Notes: generated from the sequence alone by a model not told the origin. Numbered from the stretch's first letter, positions 11,265-22,437 are shown. The stretch is DNA of 64,000 bases from Byssothecium circinans (GCA_010015675.1 ML976990.1:158978-222977); one strand, 5' to 3'. A program made the numbers and translations.

Positions 11265-12320
11265 CTACACAATACTCTCTCTACTACTACTACTCTCTTT
11301 GCCACCTCCACCCTCTTTGCTACTACTTTCGCTACCAACTCTCTGCTATAGTAGCCCTATAATCATCTCTAGCTTCTTATCCTGCTCCTACTTCTGCTCC
11401 TTAAGCCGCTCCTCTAGAGCACCAATTCTCCATTCAACCTTAACTAACGGTGCTGCAGAACCACCCGCTTCTTGCTCCCTACTAAACAGCTCACGAAATA
11501 CACCAAGAAACTTACGCTGCTGCTCACGAGAGTGCTCTATCATACGATCGGCGAGAGCGTAGTTCAAAGCGCCATGCCTACGGAGCTTTACATGGTTGTT
11601 CTGATCTCGCCCTAAGCCTTGAGGCTTCTTTGTATGTGGCTTACACTCACTGGCAGCGTCCTCTGCCTCAATTTCTAATAGAGCTGCACGTAGCTTATTG
11701 CGCTTATAGTTCTATAAGTCAATCCTACGCCTCTCCTTTATCACGGCTTCGCGTTTGGCGTCCTTACTTTTACTATTGCTGACCAACTCCTACTTCTCTA
11801 GTAGCGTATTGAGTGCGGTATAGTACGAGCCATGCCTTATTTCCCACCCAGACGTATTGTCCTCATCTAGCTCCTGCCTACGGCGGTTCATCTCCCGCAA
11901 GAAAAGCGCCTTCAGCGTATTCTCCTTGTGCTCAAAGGGCTCCTCTCTATTCTCTAAACAGGCGTTTCTCCGCTGAGTTATTACCTCTCTCACGAACCTG
12001 AGCTTTCCATTGGGCACTAACAAGTGCCCACAGAGCTCTGCTGCTAGCAGTATTACCGCCCTACGCTCCCTCCTCGATATGTGGCCCTTACGCGTTGACT
12101 AGTTGTCACCCTCTTCACCAACTGAGCTGTACGGCTCGTCCGACCTCTTACTAGAATCGGTAGCGTTGACAGCCTCGTGCTCCAGCTCTAGCTGACGTAG
12201 GGTCTCTTGGTCCTCTGCAACGCTTGACGCGGTGGCCCGAGGTGGTCTTGAAGGCCCTAGAGTAGGTGAGGCCGACCAGCTGAGCTCGGTGCCAGCATCG
12301 CTTTGCATACCCTCAGGCAT
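11265..12320 (-). pseudogene. Transposon accessory protein (second Harbinger ORF), interrupted by TAG codons
   Basis: From ATG at 12320 the minus-strand frame runs about 351 codons to TAG at 11267-11265. Five internal TAGs lie at 12101, 11792, 11714, 11390 and 11348, all in one frame, with no TAA, TGA or frameshift. The predicted product has an acidic N-terminus, a basic central part (RRERRAVILLAAELCGHLL and KERRRIDL) and a C-terminal coiled coil rich in Glu, Lys and Gln. Harbinger elements usually encode a second DNA-binding (Myb/SANT-like) partner that brings transposase to the ends. The position and character fit, but I cannot confirm a Myb fold. All interruptions fall where CAG would continue a Gln-rich helix. 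Confidence 0.7.
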
Positions 12321-12733
12321 ATAAGATGACCTGAAGATACCTTAGGTGGCAAGCTGTGTATACGGATTTGGCTGTACGGGCCGCGACTAAGGGTCGACCG
12401 GAGAAGCGCCGAGCGCTTCAGGCCATGGACAAAGGCTCCAAAGTCGCTCACTTTGAGGCTCTCGTGTCGGCTGAGATGGCCCCTCCTCAGCAGCTGAGTG
12501 TACGGGGTCGAAAGGCATTTGGACAAGCTTTGCACTGTAGTGTCTGTTGTTTCTCCCTTGCGGATGCAAATTTTATATCACGCAGTACAAAAGAGGAGAG
12601 AGTTGATGGGAAAAACCATCAATACAGGTGTGGAGACGCCTAGCTTCTAGCGTGATATGAGCCTTTGCTAACTATCTGAAGTTAGACTTGACGTCAGCCC
12701 CGGAAAACAACGGAATGACTCTTCATATCAGCC

Positions 12734-12759
12734 TTCATATCGAGTGTGGAAACCCCCCT
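12734..12759 (-). repeat. Right terminal inverted repeat (26 bp)
   Basis: Reverse complement of the left TIR, ending in six C and a T. It is followed directly by the ATT duplication (12760-12762). Confidence 0.92.
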
Positions 12760-12762
12760 ATT
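12760..12762. repeat. Target-site duplication ATT, right copy
   Basis: Matches the ATT at 9421-9423 on the other side of the element. Confidence 0.7.
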
Positions 12763-13393
12763 CTATCCTCTACCACTCACCACTCTCCATGCCAACGCCC
12801 ATCCTCAGCCCTACACAGCACACAAGCTCATCCAAGCTTTGCCGTCGATCTTGGCGCATGAAACATGGGGCGACCAAGTCAGCAGATGAGCTCATCTTTT
12901 CAGCTGATTCGAATTGTAACCCTGTGAAGTCGGGGACGAGGACCGGTGAACGCGCCTATGAGATGTTCTAGACGCTCAAGCCCGCAGAGGTTGGGACGGA
13001 ATAGTTAGGGGGTGTTCGATGCAAGATGACGTAAGATCCGGTTGAGACGGTCGGTCAATAATGGGAGGAACCCGGAGGCGGGGAGGAAAAGCAAAAGAAA
13101 TGGCGCGAAAGGTGAAGCCGTGTGATTGGGTCACTGGGTTGACGGACGCACGTGCAAGTGAACGAAGTATCGTGATAAAGGGTTTTGTACTGATGAGCGG
13201 TGAATGCACATGCCCGCTTTCATATGGACTAGTAATTGGAAGCCACTGCACATATTCTAGGTATGAATCCCCGTCGCTAAAAAGCAAAAAGGACAGCACG
13301 CTCGCAGGCTATGCACAAACATCATTTCCAAGGACCGTCCACTCCCATTTCCACAACAACAACAACATATAAAGACACCCATATGTATAGCGT
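12763..13393. other. Intergenic, no supported gene
   Basis: Spacer of about 630 bp between the transposon and the 3' end of the HECT ligase gene. Only short overlapping frames are present, none with a recognisable domain. Confidence 0.4.
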
Positions 13394-16300
13394 TCAAGGA
13401 TCACCAAACCCCTTAGCATTCTCCAACGCAATCCTCAACTTTCCCCTCATCTTCTCCCTCCCCGCGTACTCTGGCAACATCAGCTTCCCAAAGCATGTGC
13501 TACTCGAGGGCAATAAATCTGTATCACCACCACGCCTCACAATAATGAAGCTTATGCTCTCGTACCCTGAGACAGGTACTCGCTCGTTCGCCGTCACGAA
13601 CTCGAGTAACCGCTTCATGTCCTCTTGGGAGTACGTCTCGACAATGGCCCAGAAATCGAGGATAGTGGGATGTGTTGCAGAGTAGCCGTCTTCATAGCGT
13701 GTGTGCTTGCGAAGTAATGCAGTAGAAATAGTTTGCGTGCCTTCGACGAGGGACCGCAAGGACTTTGGCGTGAAGAGGTTGAGCGACTTGGGGTGCAGAC
13801 AGGTTAGGAAGCCTGTGCGAAAGGCAGCGAGTTGGTCCTTGACAGATGTGTGGGTGAGCCAGGTGATATAGTCTTTGACGAATTGTGCTCTGTTCGCGTT
13901 CGTGACGACCGACACATCTTCTTTCGGTGGTTTCCCTGTCTGCATATCTGTCTCATATGTGCAGTCGAAAGCTTCGACGACGAAGGTATAGTCTCTCATG
14001 AACGTTCCCTCAACATCGCCTTCGAATGCGAGAAGCTCGTCAAACGACTTGGCTAACATAGGCCATCCATCGCGTATATAGTTCGTGCTAGTTGTGTCCA
14101 CCTTGACATGGTCGTGATCCGAGCCAAGTAGGTAGGTGTAGAAGGCGAGAGGAAATGTTACTGGCAGTGTGATGCCGTTGTAGATGGCGAGTGAGAAGAG
14201 CACACCGAGCATTTGATATTTCCACAAAGGCTCCAGGATTGTCGGTCGGAACCAAATCATCCTGGTGTGCGGATCAATAGTGAATAGGCCTATGATCTGT
14301 CAGCTCTGACCGGGTCTTGGAAAATTGAAAACCTCACCATTAGCTGGTGTGAATGCCTCGCCGAGGACGATGCGAAAGAACTCATACGTCACACCGCCTT
14401 GGTCTAATCCAACCTCACCCTGTCCCTTTCCGATCTCCACTTTGAGTGGCTTGAGAAGCATGCGCTTCTCTCGTCCCCATAGGTGATCCAATGTCTGTTT
14501 TAATGGGTCGTCGCGATGCACATCTAATCGCAGGAAGTCGTCGGTTGTGACGCGGATGCGGTCATTGAGAATCTGTCTATGTATATCGTCTAGTAGAACG
14601 CTGAATCTTTGCTCAAGGTGCGAAGTACGCCCTGCTTGTTGGAACTGGTCGAACATTCGGTTGAAGTTGATGGCTCTAAAGTATGCAACGAGGTAGGCGT
14701 CTTTGAACAGGAAGGGAAACTGAAACAGATGGAAAGAGTTTGGACGCTCTTCCCAGTCAAGAAAGGCGGTAGGCTCCTTTGTTGTGTCAATATGTTCGTT
14801 GAGATAAGGAATACTGAACATGTCCTCCTGCAGATTCAAGTCCGACATATGCACATCTAGAGCTGTTAGTCGCAAGCAATCCATACCATGATGACACACT
14901 TACGAAGGCGTTCGAGTATGCTGATAGCTGCACCGACACTACTCCATTTGTTGACCTCGGCTTTTCCGTCGAACTTTTTGATGATAACCGTTCGAAGCCA
15001 TTCCAGAAATATGGCAGTCACAGTCCATCCAGGGTCCTCAGTTCGACTCTGGTTGGCTTTATGCTTTGCTTTCCTGGCCGTTGCAATGCGTTCAACTACA
15101 GCCAGATGTTCGATTAATATCGACAAAAGCGGGCTCGCTTGTAGGGGTTCTGATGTCTTGCCGTGCCTCTCATCCCCGTTCCCAAGCCTCACGAGTATGT
15201 GCTCGAAGCACATGCGCGTGCCAATGCCACGAAGCAAACGGTCAGCTAGTCGGACAGCCGGCTCGTATTCCAATTCATCAACGATGCTAACTAGGCGCGC
15301 AAAGCCGTTGTTGGAATCCGTCTGCGATGGAGGCCCTGGCAGTATTACTCCCCAACCCCGGAATTTGCGTAGCTGAGGCCATATATTGGACCAACTAGTT
15401 GATACAAGGGAAGTCAGTGCATGAATGCATATCATCACAATGTGAGCCACCTCCCCGTCCGATAAGTACCGTGTCGATTTGACGGAATGGGATTCAAACG
15501 GCGGAGAGCGCTCAGAAGCATGATCTGATGGTGCATCCTTGCGAGAGGGCTTCAAACGTGGACTCTTCTGCGTGTCAAGCTCTGGTGGTGGTCTAAATAA
15601 AGCTCCCGCTGCTATCCACAGACTATCGAAGACCAACGCGCCGTTTCGTCGGTTCCAATCGCTGAAAGCGTTTGTTAACCGATATGCGTCAAGATGAGGT
15701 AGAGGCGAATCCTGGTAATCCGGATTGGAGATATCTCTGAACGACTTTAAGAGGGTCTCGGGGTCGCTAAGTGTGAAGAATAGGGATCTGTTGACGAAAG
15801 GCTTCGAGGGACGAAAGTGCCGGTGCGCGTTGTCATACTCCACGAAGCAGTTGAAGTGAGAAGACTGCTCGTTTCGACCATGATATACTTCATCTTTCAG
15901 TTTGTCCAGGATGTCGCAAGTGAGGAATGGAGTGACCGGTAGACTGGGTTGGTATCCTTGCTCGGAGACTTCAGCATGGTTGGTAGTGTTATTCTGCGTT
16001 GGCATGGGCGTCACGATTTCTGATATGAGTCTCGAAGATAGGTGCAAGCTCCCAGATTTGGTTCTCATTTTCGCCCTTCCAAGATGCGGAGCTTCAGAGA
16101 CACCCTGAAGCGATGGAGGGTCGGTTGTTCTGTTCGATACGCGACCGTTGCTTCCGGTGCCTGGTACATGTCGGATCTTATGCACATGCTGACCATTGCT
16201 AAGGGTCTCTGAAATAATTTGCGAGCCGTTTGACCTCGAATGACGTCTCCGTATTGGTTGCGGGGACTGGGTGTCGACGGGGGGCGGACTGCGTGTCCCA

Positions 16301-16976
16301 TTCACAGCATGATCGTTTGAGCCGTCTGTGACTGTCTCAGAGCGCAGCAAGGCGAGGAGAGAGCGTGGACTGGGTAGTTTCTTGGAGTACGAGTATATTA
16401 TGGTGACTGTATCGTATATGCTCTGCCCATGAGACTTGGGGTCTTTCTTCGCCTGGTGTCGCTGGGCGATGCTCTGACTGTCCTTCACCGTGAGCGAATG
16501 CGCCGCAGGGAAGACGTCACATATTTGCCCGCCTGTACTGGTATCCCGCCCCAGGATGATTCCATCTGCGCCTTCGATCTCTAGTGTATTCGGATCAACC
16601 TTCAATTGATGTGGACAGAGACGACCATGGGGATCGGGCTGGCTCGCGAGGTAGTAGGCCAGAGCGCGCGCGGTGAGCGGGGTGGGAGGGCGAAAAGGCC
16701 TGGAGATGAGGCGCTTGTTGCAAGACAGACATGTTGGGGTCGTACAGGAGGCGCTTGTGCAGCCATTGAGAATCTGGGATAGAAAGCTAATCTCGTAAGC
16801 ATTGAGCCTTCTGATGCTGCAGAGCTGCAGAGCTGCAGAGCTGCAGAGATTCTTGGGAGCACTGACCGACGAACCAGGTACTGGAAGCGCAGCTGTCTCT
16901 CCAGCTGTGAGCACTCTAGTAGGCGATGGGCAGCGTCGACATCAGTCACATCGTCCCACGTCTCCCGGCGCGTCAT
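13394..16976 (-). CDS. HECT-type E3 ubiquitin ligase, Hul4/UBE3A-like
   Basis: Four minus-strand exons (16976-16882, 16810-14904, 14856-14338, 14289-13394) give 1,138 residues. An N-terminal AZUL-like zinc region lies at about residues 32-90 (NGCTSASCTTPTCLSCNKR...CPH). The middle is disordered (about 100-330) then helical. The C-terminal HECT domain covers roughly 760-1138. Its catalytic cysteine is Cys1106 in SSSTCFGKLMLPEY, the residue that carries ubiquitin as a thioester. AZUL plus HECT is the UBE3A/Hul4 layout. The first intron (16881-16811) contains a four-copy 8-bp repeat. Without splicing, an alternative start at 16914 is in frame, so the N-terminus is uncertain. The second intron has two in-frame acceptors 6 nt apart (14863 or 14857); the second is chosen for branch-site spacing. 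The start lies 442 bp from divergent REI1. Confidence 0.87.
16817..16848. repeat. (CTGCAGAG)4 microsatellite inside the HECT ligase first intron
   Basis: Four perfect tandem copies of CTGCAGAG. The array lies within the predicted intron 16811-16881. Because the unit is 8 bp, a change in copy number would shift the frame of any unspliced message. Confidence 0.9.
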
Positions 16977-17418
16977 AACATTTGTATTTCTTAATGCTAT
17001 CGTGGAAAGTACAGAGCTATGCGATGGGTGGGAATCATTGGTGATGGCTGAGCTGACGCTGTGGCATTGCAGTGTGACCGGCCGGTCAGCGAGCGCGATC
17101 AGGGGAGCAAACGGGCTCTCTCGTCCATATGATGTGCAGACAGCCGGACGGATGAGCGCTGGTACTTGGTCCGAGTAGGGCTGAGAACAAGATCAACAAT
17201 TCACCGATGGAGCAGTCGGCAGTCGGCCTCGGCACCCGTTCGGCAGGGTCTAGGCTTGGCGAGCCCGCATGTCGTCACCGTGAGTCTTCGACTAGCCCAC
17301 GCTTGTGCTTGCTGCTACAATATTCGCTGCCGAACCCTTCCGAACCAGCGAGCGCCTTCCACCTCATCTAGCAAATCTCAAGACAACCTCGCACAGTCAC
17401 ACAACGTCTACCGCCAGA
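16977..17418. promoter_or_regulatory. Bidirectional promoter of the HECT ligase and REI1 genes
   Basis: The 442 bp between the two start codons must serve both genes, including their 5' untranslated regions. A perfect 14-bp palindrome, TGACCGGCCGGTCA, lies at 17075-17088. Its CCGGCCGG core could be bound by a zinc-cluster dimer. This is inferred from symmetry only. Confidence 0.55.
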
Positions 17419-19108
17419 ATGGCCTCCGTGCAGTCGACGCATCCGTTCACATGCAACAGCTGTCAAGTGGCCTTCCGCTCCAGCGAGCTGCAGAGGGCGC
17501 ACATGCAGACGGACTGGCAGTACGTATTGGTCGCTGTGCTCCCTCTAGATGCCTGTACTGACTTTGTTCCTCCACAGTCGCTACAACCTCAAGCGTCGTG
17601 TTGCCTCGTTGCCTCCTCTGTCCTCCGAAGTTTTCACCGAGAAGGTGCTCGCGAACAAAGCCTCAGCCGCTGCCACCGCCGCGAAGGCATCTTTCGAGAA
17701 GTCATGCATCGTCTGCCAGAAAACATACTTCAGCGAAAACGCATACAGCAACCATTTGAACAGCTCGAAGCACAGGAGCAATGTTGCGAAGGCAGGGAAG
17801 GGGCATCTTGACGATGCTGCGTCAGTGACGGGATCATTAATGAGCTCGGCATTCTCTCTAGGCGAGTCGATGGCGGAATCGGATGTTACCGCGGGTCTGG
17901 ATCCTGAGGCAGAGAAGGAATTTTCAGAGGTCGTCGATGGCATCAAGAACGCCAGCCTGGACGCTGAGGAGCCCGTTTCACGACGCCCGACACGCCCGCA
18001 TCACTCCCAGCCAGAGAACGGCAGCGCACTCGAAGATGACAAGAGTTCCGTCACATCATCATCAAAGCCGTTGGCCGATCCACTTCTAGACTGCCTGTTC
18101 TGCAACTATAAATCACCCAATTTCAACCTCAATATCCATCATATGGTCCGCTTCCACGGACTGTTCGTCCCAGAAAAGGAGTTCCTCGCCGATTTTGAAG
18201 GCCTCATCAAATACCTCTCCAAGAAGGTTCACGACATGCACCAGTGCCTAAAATGTCATAAGCAACTCCACTCGTCATCTGGCGTCCAAACCCACATGCG
18301 CGATCGCGGCCACTGCATGATTGGGTTCGAGTCGGACGAAGAACTTGTTGAGATCGGCGAATTCTACGACTTCCGGAGCTCATACCCCGACGCCGCTGAA
18401 TTCAATGCTATGGAGGCCGAAAATTCGGATGATTCTACGTCGACAGCAGGCGGTGGTGTCCGACTTGGTGCACCGCGGAAGACAGTCACGACCACCGAAG
18501 ATGATGCAGCGGTATCGGGCGAAGAGCAGGATGAGGGCTGGGAGACCGACAGCACCGTATCAAGCGTGCCCACAGACGAGATCACTGCGGTACCCATCGA
18601 TCGATCTCATCGCCACAAGTCGCTCCACAAATCGAGACACCACGCACATGGCGACCCTCGACCTCATCGGAATGCGGATGGCTTCCACTCCCACGCACAT
18701 GCCACACCTGTTGCGGTGTATCATGACGAATACGAGCTCCACCTACCGACAGGACGCACTGCTGGCCATCGTTCACTGAACAAGTACTACAGACAGAACC
18801 TGCGTAACTACCCAGGCGTTGCCGAGCGCATGGAGGCACAGAATCGCCGTACTATTACCGCAGGAGCATCGGATTCTGACGGCGATGTGGACATGGACCG
18901 AGAGGACTCTGGTCGTGGACGACAAATAGTCAGTCGCGCCAACGGTGGGCTGGGCATGGTCGGCGTCAGTGATGCGAAGAAGGCAGAGATCCGCACAGTC
19001 GAGAAGCGCGAGGAGAAGCGAGCTGAGCGAGCCAAGAACCGCTATCAAGCAGGTAACGAGAGACGTGGCAACTTCCAGAAGCACTTCCGCGATCCCCTGC
19101 TGCAGTGA
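17419..19108 (+). CDS. Rei1/Reh1-like 60S subunit maturation factor (C2H2 zinc fingers)
   Basis: Two exons (17419-17519, 17578-19108) give 543 residues; the intron splits the His of TDWHRYNLKRR, a motif diagnostic of Rei1/ZNF622. Zinc fingers are at about residues 12-34 (CNSC..H..H), 76-98 (CIVC..SKH), 206-227 (CLFC..H..FH) and 257-279 (CLKC..H..GH). Rei1 acts in the cytoplasm late in 60S maturation, releasing Arx1 and probing the polypeptide exit tunnel with its C-terminus. Family C-terminal features are present: RSLNKYYRQNLR and a basic tail ending NFQKHFRDPLLQ. Acidic and His-rich linkers (about 290-400) are longer than in yeast. The start is the first ATG giving the CNSC finger. Confidence 0.93.
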
Positions 19109-20014
19109 GCACGTCAGGTTTGGGAGGGTTCGGGGTTTTCAATCTACGTCCTGGAGGTTCTCACGCGCATTCCACCTCTCCACGGCATGATCTGCGGAGG
19201 TGCGTAGCTTAAAATATTCATCGTCGTGTCTGGAATGGCTGGCGCTTCAAAAAAAAAATTTAGACAATGGACCTATCATTCAGAACCTGCCGATGCCTAC
19301 ATGTTGTCTACCCTGTGACGTACGAAAAGTGAGCTCGCCGAAATAGAACGAAGAAAAAGTCTAGATTAAAGTAAGGAAATAGGATTCACATAGCAGAGCT
19401 GGAAAGATGGACATGTGAGGAAAGGGTCGGGTAAAATTAGTGAAAAGATCACATTGCTGTCTCTTCAGCCCTGCACGGGGACCAACATGAATGAATGAAT
19501 GAATGAATGAATGAAGGATCACGTCGAAGAATAAATGTCGGTCAATATATGATGAAGAATGTTTGGGTTGGGTCGATGCCTACATGGTATACTACATGTC
19601 AGCATATCACGGACAGGCGGACAGGTGCCTGGATGGCCTGCAAGACAAGTGATGGCGTGGGACGATCAACCGAGCTGCGTTGGCCGGGGCGATGAAGTAG
19701 GTTGTCTGTTGCTAGTTTGGATGGAGGAGAGATATTGTGATTGTGTCGGTGGCGAGATGAGGACGGTGTGGGAGTGTGAGGGCAGAACAGGGGATGGGAT
19801 ATGGAAGGGTGGATGGAGGACTCGTATGACGCAGTAAGGGATTATGTGGAAGACGGCTGAATAGAGGAGGGAGAAGTTGTATGCATGGATGAGTGTTTGA
19901 GATATCGCGTTCATGACGTGGATCTTTGATTTTGATTTTTGCCATGTCCTATGTCCGTGTATGAGAGTGCTAGTAACGTAATATGAAAGAAACCATGTTT
20001 GCATTTTATCTTCT
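19109..20014. other. Convergent 3' region, with (ATGA)n microsatellite
   Basis: About 900 bp between the convergent REI1 and 2EXR gene stops. It contains the tetranucleotide array at 19487-19515 and no supported gene. Confidence 0.45.
19487..19515. repeat. (ATGA)7 microsatellite
   Basis: Seven near-perfect copies of the tetranucleotide ATGA over 29 bp in non-coding sequence. Confidence 0.95.
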
Positions 20015-21550
20015 TTACTTGGAATTGTCTGCCTCGTCAATCCCATCAAACGATGGCAAATTATCGTCAACATCGACAAGAGTCGACGCCGTGTCCAAGA
20101 ACTCTTCATCGCTCTCCAGGAACAGCACACTCGCCGGCCGAACCTTTGGCGTCGGAGCACCACTCCCAGCACTCACGATTTCCCAGTCTTCATACAGTGG
20201 AGGGTCATCTGTCGGTATGTCAGGCTCTGCATGTTCTTTCAACTCTTTCTCAAACTGACGAAGGCCCATGACTTGCGTGAGGTCGTGGTCGATGGTCGAA
20301 TGCGATGTTACTAGCGTTGCAATTTCCGCGTGAGTAAATTGCTTGCTCGATGGATACGTATCCGAAGGCGTTGTTCCTGAGGGCCCCTGTTCAACAATGA
20401 AATCTTCAGGCTCCAAGGTCAAATGCGGTGTTACTATCGTCGCCAGCTCCGCGTGGATGAATTGCTTGTTCGATGTACGTGGTTCTGCGGATGTTGTCTG
20501 CGAGAGATTCTGTTTGAAGGCGACATCATTCCGATTAAACCGCTCGATCGCCGTTCTGATTCTCCGCGCGGATGCTTGAGCGACGAGTTCGCTCTGGGCT
20601 TCCGCCAGTCGCATGTAAGCGATATGGTCGTTAGGAGGGTTGAATATTTTCTTGGCCTTCATCTTGACAAGAGGATTAAGAATGCCGCTCCGGACTCGCT
20701 TGGATTCGTGATGATCAAAACCTTCCACCTCGACATCTTGCAACTTCTCCACTTTGGCAACCTGAGCGCATGTGACTGCCCAGTGAAACAGGCATGATGA
20801 CGGATCACCGAACAGATCGATATCGTAGATGGTAGTGGGAACGCGGAGCTTGACATGTTTGATGAGTGATCGGCCATACGGTGATAGTGTATCCAGAAAG
20901 AGTGGAAAGATGCCTTCTAGATCCAGAGGAGCGAATTTGACGGAGCCATAGAGAATAGGCAGAGCCTCATCATAGATGAATTTATTGGCCAGGAGGAGAT
21001 TGAAACCAATGGGAGCGTTCCTTGCGGGCCGCAATGATGTAAAAAGCTGTGGATTCGGGAACCGAAGCGAACTCTTGCTGGGAGAAAGTGGTGCTCGAGT
21101 GATTTCTACTGCGAGGTGAAGTACTGAAGGATCAGTCAAGACATAGGTCCAGATCTCGAGTCGAAGCTCTTTCGGCAAGGAAAGGAGATGGCATTTATAT
21201 AATGTCGACATTTTGTGCTGGTTGGAATCGGGACGGGAATACCACCGCGAAAGATCGAAGCTTGGAGGGCCAGAGGGAACGGTGACCGCGGTTTTCTTTA
21301 TGTAGTCGTCGGTCCCGCAGCGGTACCACCACGCATGAGGTGTAAAGTTGGGATGTAGTATGTAAGCCGGATAAAGTCGCTCGAATTCCCATTCCCCGTC
21401 GTCGTCGTCGTTGAATTCGTGTTCTTCCTCGGAGATGTTGAGCTGTGGTAGAGTCTCCGGCAGCGGACCTGCGTATGATAATGGATTTGAGTTGACCTGT
21501 TGGAAGCTGAAGGACTGAAGTGCTAAGCTGTCGATGAAGTAAGGGGCCAT
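20015..21550 (-). CDS. 2EXR/F-box-like fungal protein
   Basis: A single exon of 511 residues from ATG at 21550. The open frame extends 18 codons further upstream but without an ATG. The recognisable part begins near residue 118 with LLSLPKELRLEIWTYVL, the opening helix of the fungal 2EXR (F-box-like) domain. LLANKFIYDEALPILYG, typical of the same domain family, follows around residue 190. Such proteins are abundant in Dothideomycetes and mostly uncharacterised. Substrate-adaptor activity for SCF ubiquitin ligases is possible but not shown. The C-terminal half has a two-copy repeat (KQFxHAExATxVTxHxT) at about residues 380-450, then an acidic tail (LDTASTLVDVDDNLPSFDG). Confidence 0.75.
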   Translation of the reverse strand: MAPYFIDSLALQSFSFQQVNSNPLSYAGPLPETLPQLNISEEEHEFNDDDDGEWEFERLYPAYILHPNFTPHAWWYRCGTDDYIKKTAVTVPSGPPSFDLSRWYSRPDSNQHKMSTLYKCHLLSLPKELRLEIWTYVLTDPSVLHLAVEITRAPLSPSKSSLRFPNPQLFTSLRPARNAPIGFNLLLANKFIYDEALPILYGSVKFAPLDLEGIFPLFLDTLSPYGRSLIKHVKLRVPTTIYDIDLFGDPSSCLFHWAVTCAQVAKVEKLQDVEVEGFDHHESKRVRSGILNPLVKMKAKKIFNPPNDHIAYMRLAEAQSELVAQASARRIRTAIERFNRNDVAFKQNLSQTTSAEPRTSNKQFIHAELATIVTPHLTLEPEDFIVEQGPSGTTPSDTYPSSKQFTHAEIATLVTSHSTIDHDLTQVMGLRQFEKELKEHAEPDIPTDDPPLYEDWEIVSAGSGAPTPKVRPASVLFLESDEEFLDTASTLVDVDDNLPSFDGIDEADNSK

Positions 21551-22437
21551 GAATAGCGTTGGCGTTGTCGTAAAACCGGTGAGATGGCTGCTGTTTGTGC
21601 TCAATTTTGTTGACTGGTGATACCGGAAAGTGAGGCTTTCCAGGCGTGAACTACTATAGATGGCAGATATCCCTACAGTTCCGAGTAGAAAGATATGAAC
21701 GATGAATAAGAATGGAAAAAGGTAAAGGAGTAAACGTCGGAGTGAAGAGCGAAGTGCTGCCTAAATGATCACCTGTAGCACCAGCTTACCCCACTTTCCG
21801 CATTGACTGTAATGGGCAAGCCTGGCATCCTTCCTCATCCCAACGCACACCTTGGTTATCAAACTAATAGCAAGATTGATAAGTCGAGTCTGTGGTCAGG
21901 ATGTTGAACCTGCACAAGAGACTCGATTCCTTTGTGGTAAGAAACCGTTGCGTTGTACTTAGCGGTCTTACATTACGAAGGCAAATACAATCCGGGCAAG
22001 AAGAATGCCCCGGTACACACAAAGGCCTTGACGCGTGGACAGCTTCGTCATCGAGTGGCTTGAGTGGTAATCTTCCTAATGTCAACAATCACTGCTACCG
22101 GATCATGAATAGGCTCTAGCTGTCAAACCATGGGAGCATGGGTTGAATGGGTAAGATGTTTCGTCATATATTATTGCTATGTAGCGCTACTCGTAATGAG
22201 GAGCGTGAACGCCAACCATGTTCCCATATCCTGGTATTTCCCAAAGCTATCCATCTGAAACCGATGTTCATCCAACAATACATAACTATGTTCACATATC
22301 CGATAACAAGTGCCATCAAGACAGTTCGGGTTATCCGAGCCGGTCCAAGCCGAGCATTATATATCGATTTCATGGTCGTGCCGCGTATTCCATGATGCCG
22401 TTCCTTCCTAAGAGCTGACAGAGTTGAACCAAGGTTG
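21551..22437. other. Intergenic between two minus-strand genes
   Basis: Carries the promoter of the 2EXR gene and the 3' flank of the Nce102-like gene. Small frames on both strands have no recognisable domain. Confidence 0.4.

Larger units (their letters stand above)
9424..12759. mobile_element. PIF/Harbinger DNA transposon, 3,336 bp, inactivated
   Basis: The element is bounded by 26-bp perfect inverted repeats starting AGGGGGGTTTCC, with an ATT duplication outside. It carries two convergent ORFs: a DDE transposase on the plus strand (9617-10834) and a charged helical accessory protein on the minus strand (12320-11265). Two-gene organisation and a 3-bp duplication are PIF/Harbinger hallmarks, and the transposase matches the DDE_Tnp_4 family. 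Both ORFs keep frame but are interrupted only by TAG codons, so the copy is presumably dead unless UAG is read through. CTA leucine codons are unusually common. The motif TCGATATGAA recurs near the left end and related ATATGA words recur near the right end, probably transposase-binding subterminal repeats. Confidence 0.92.
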
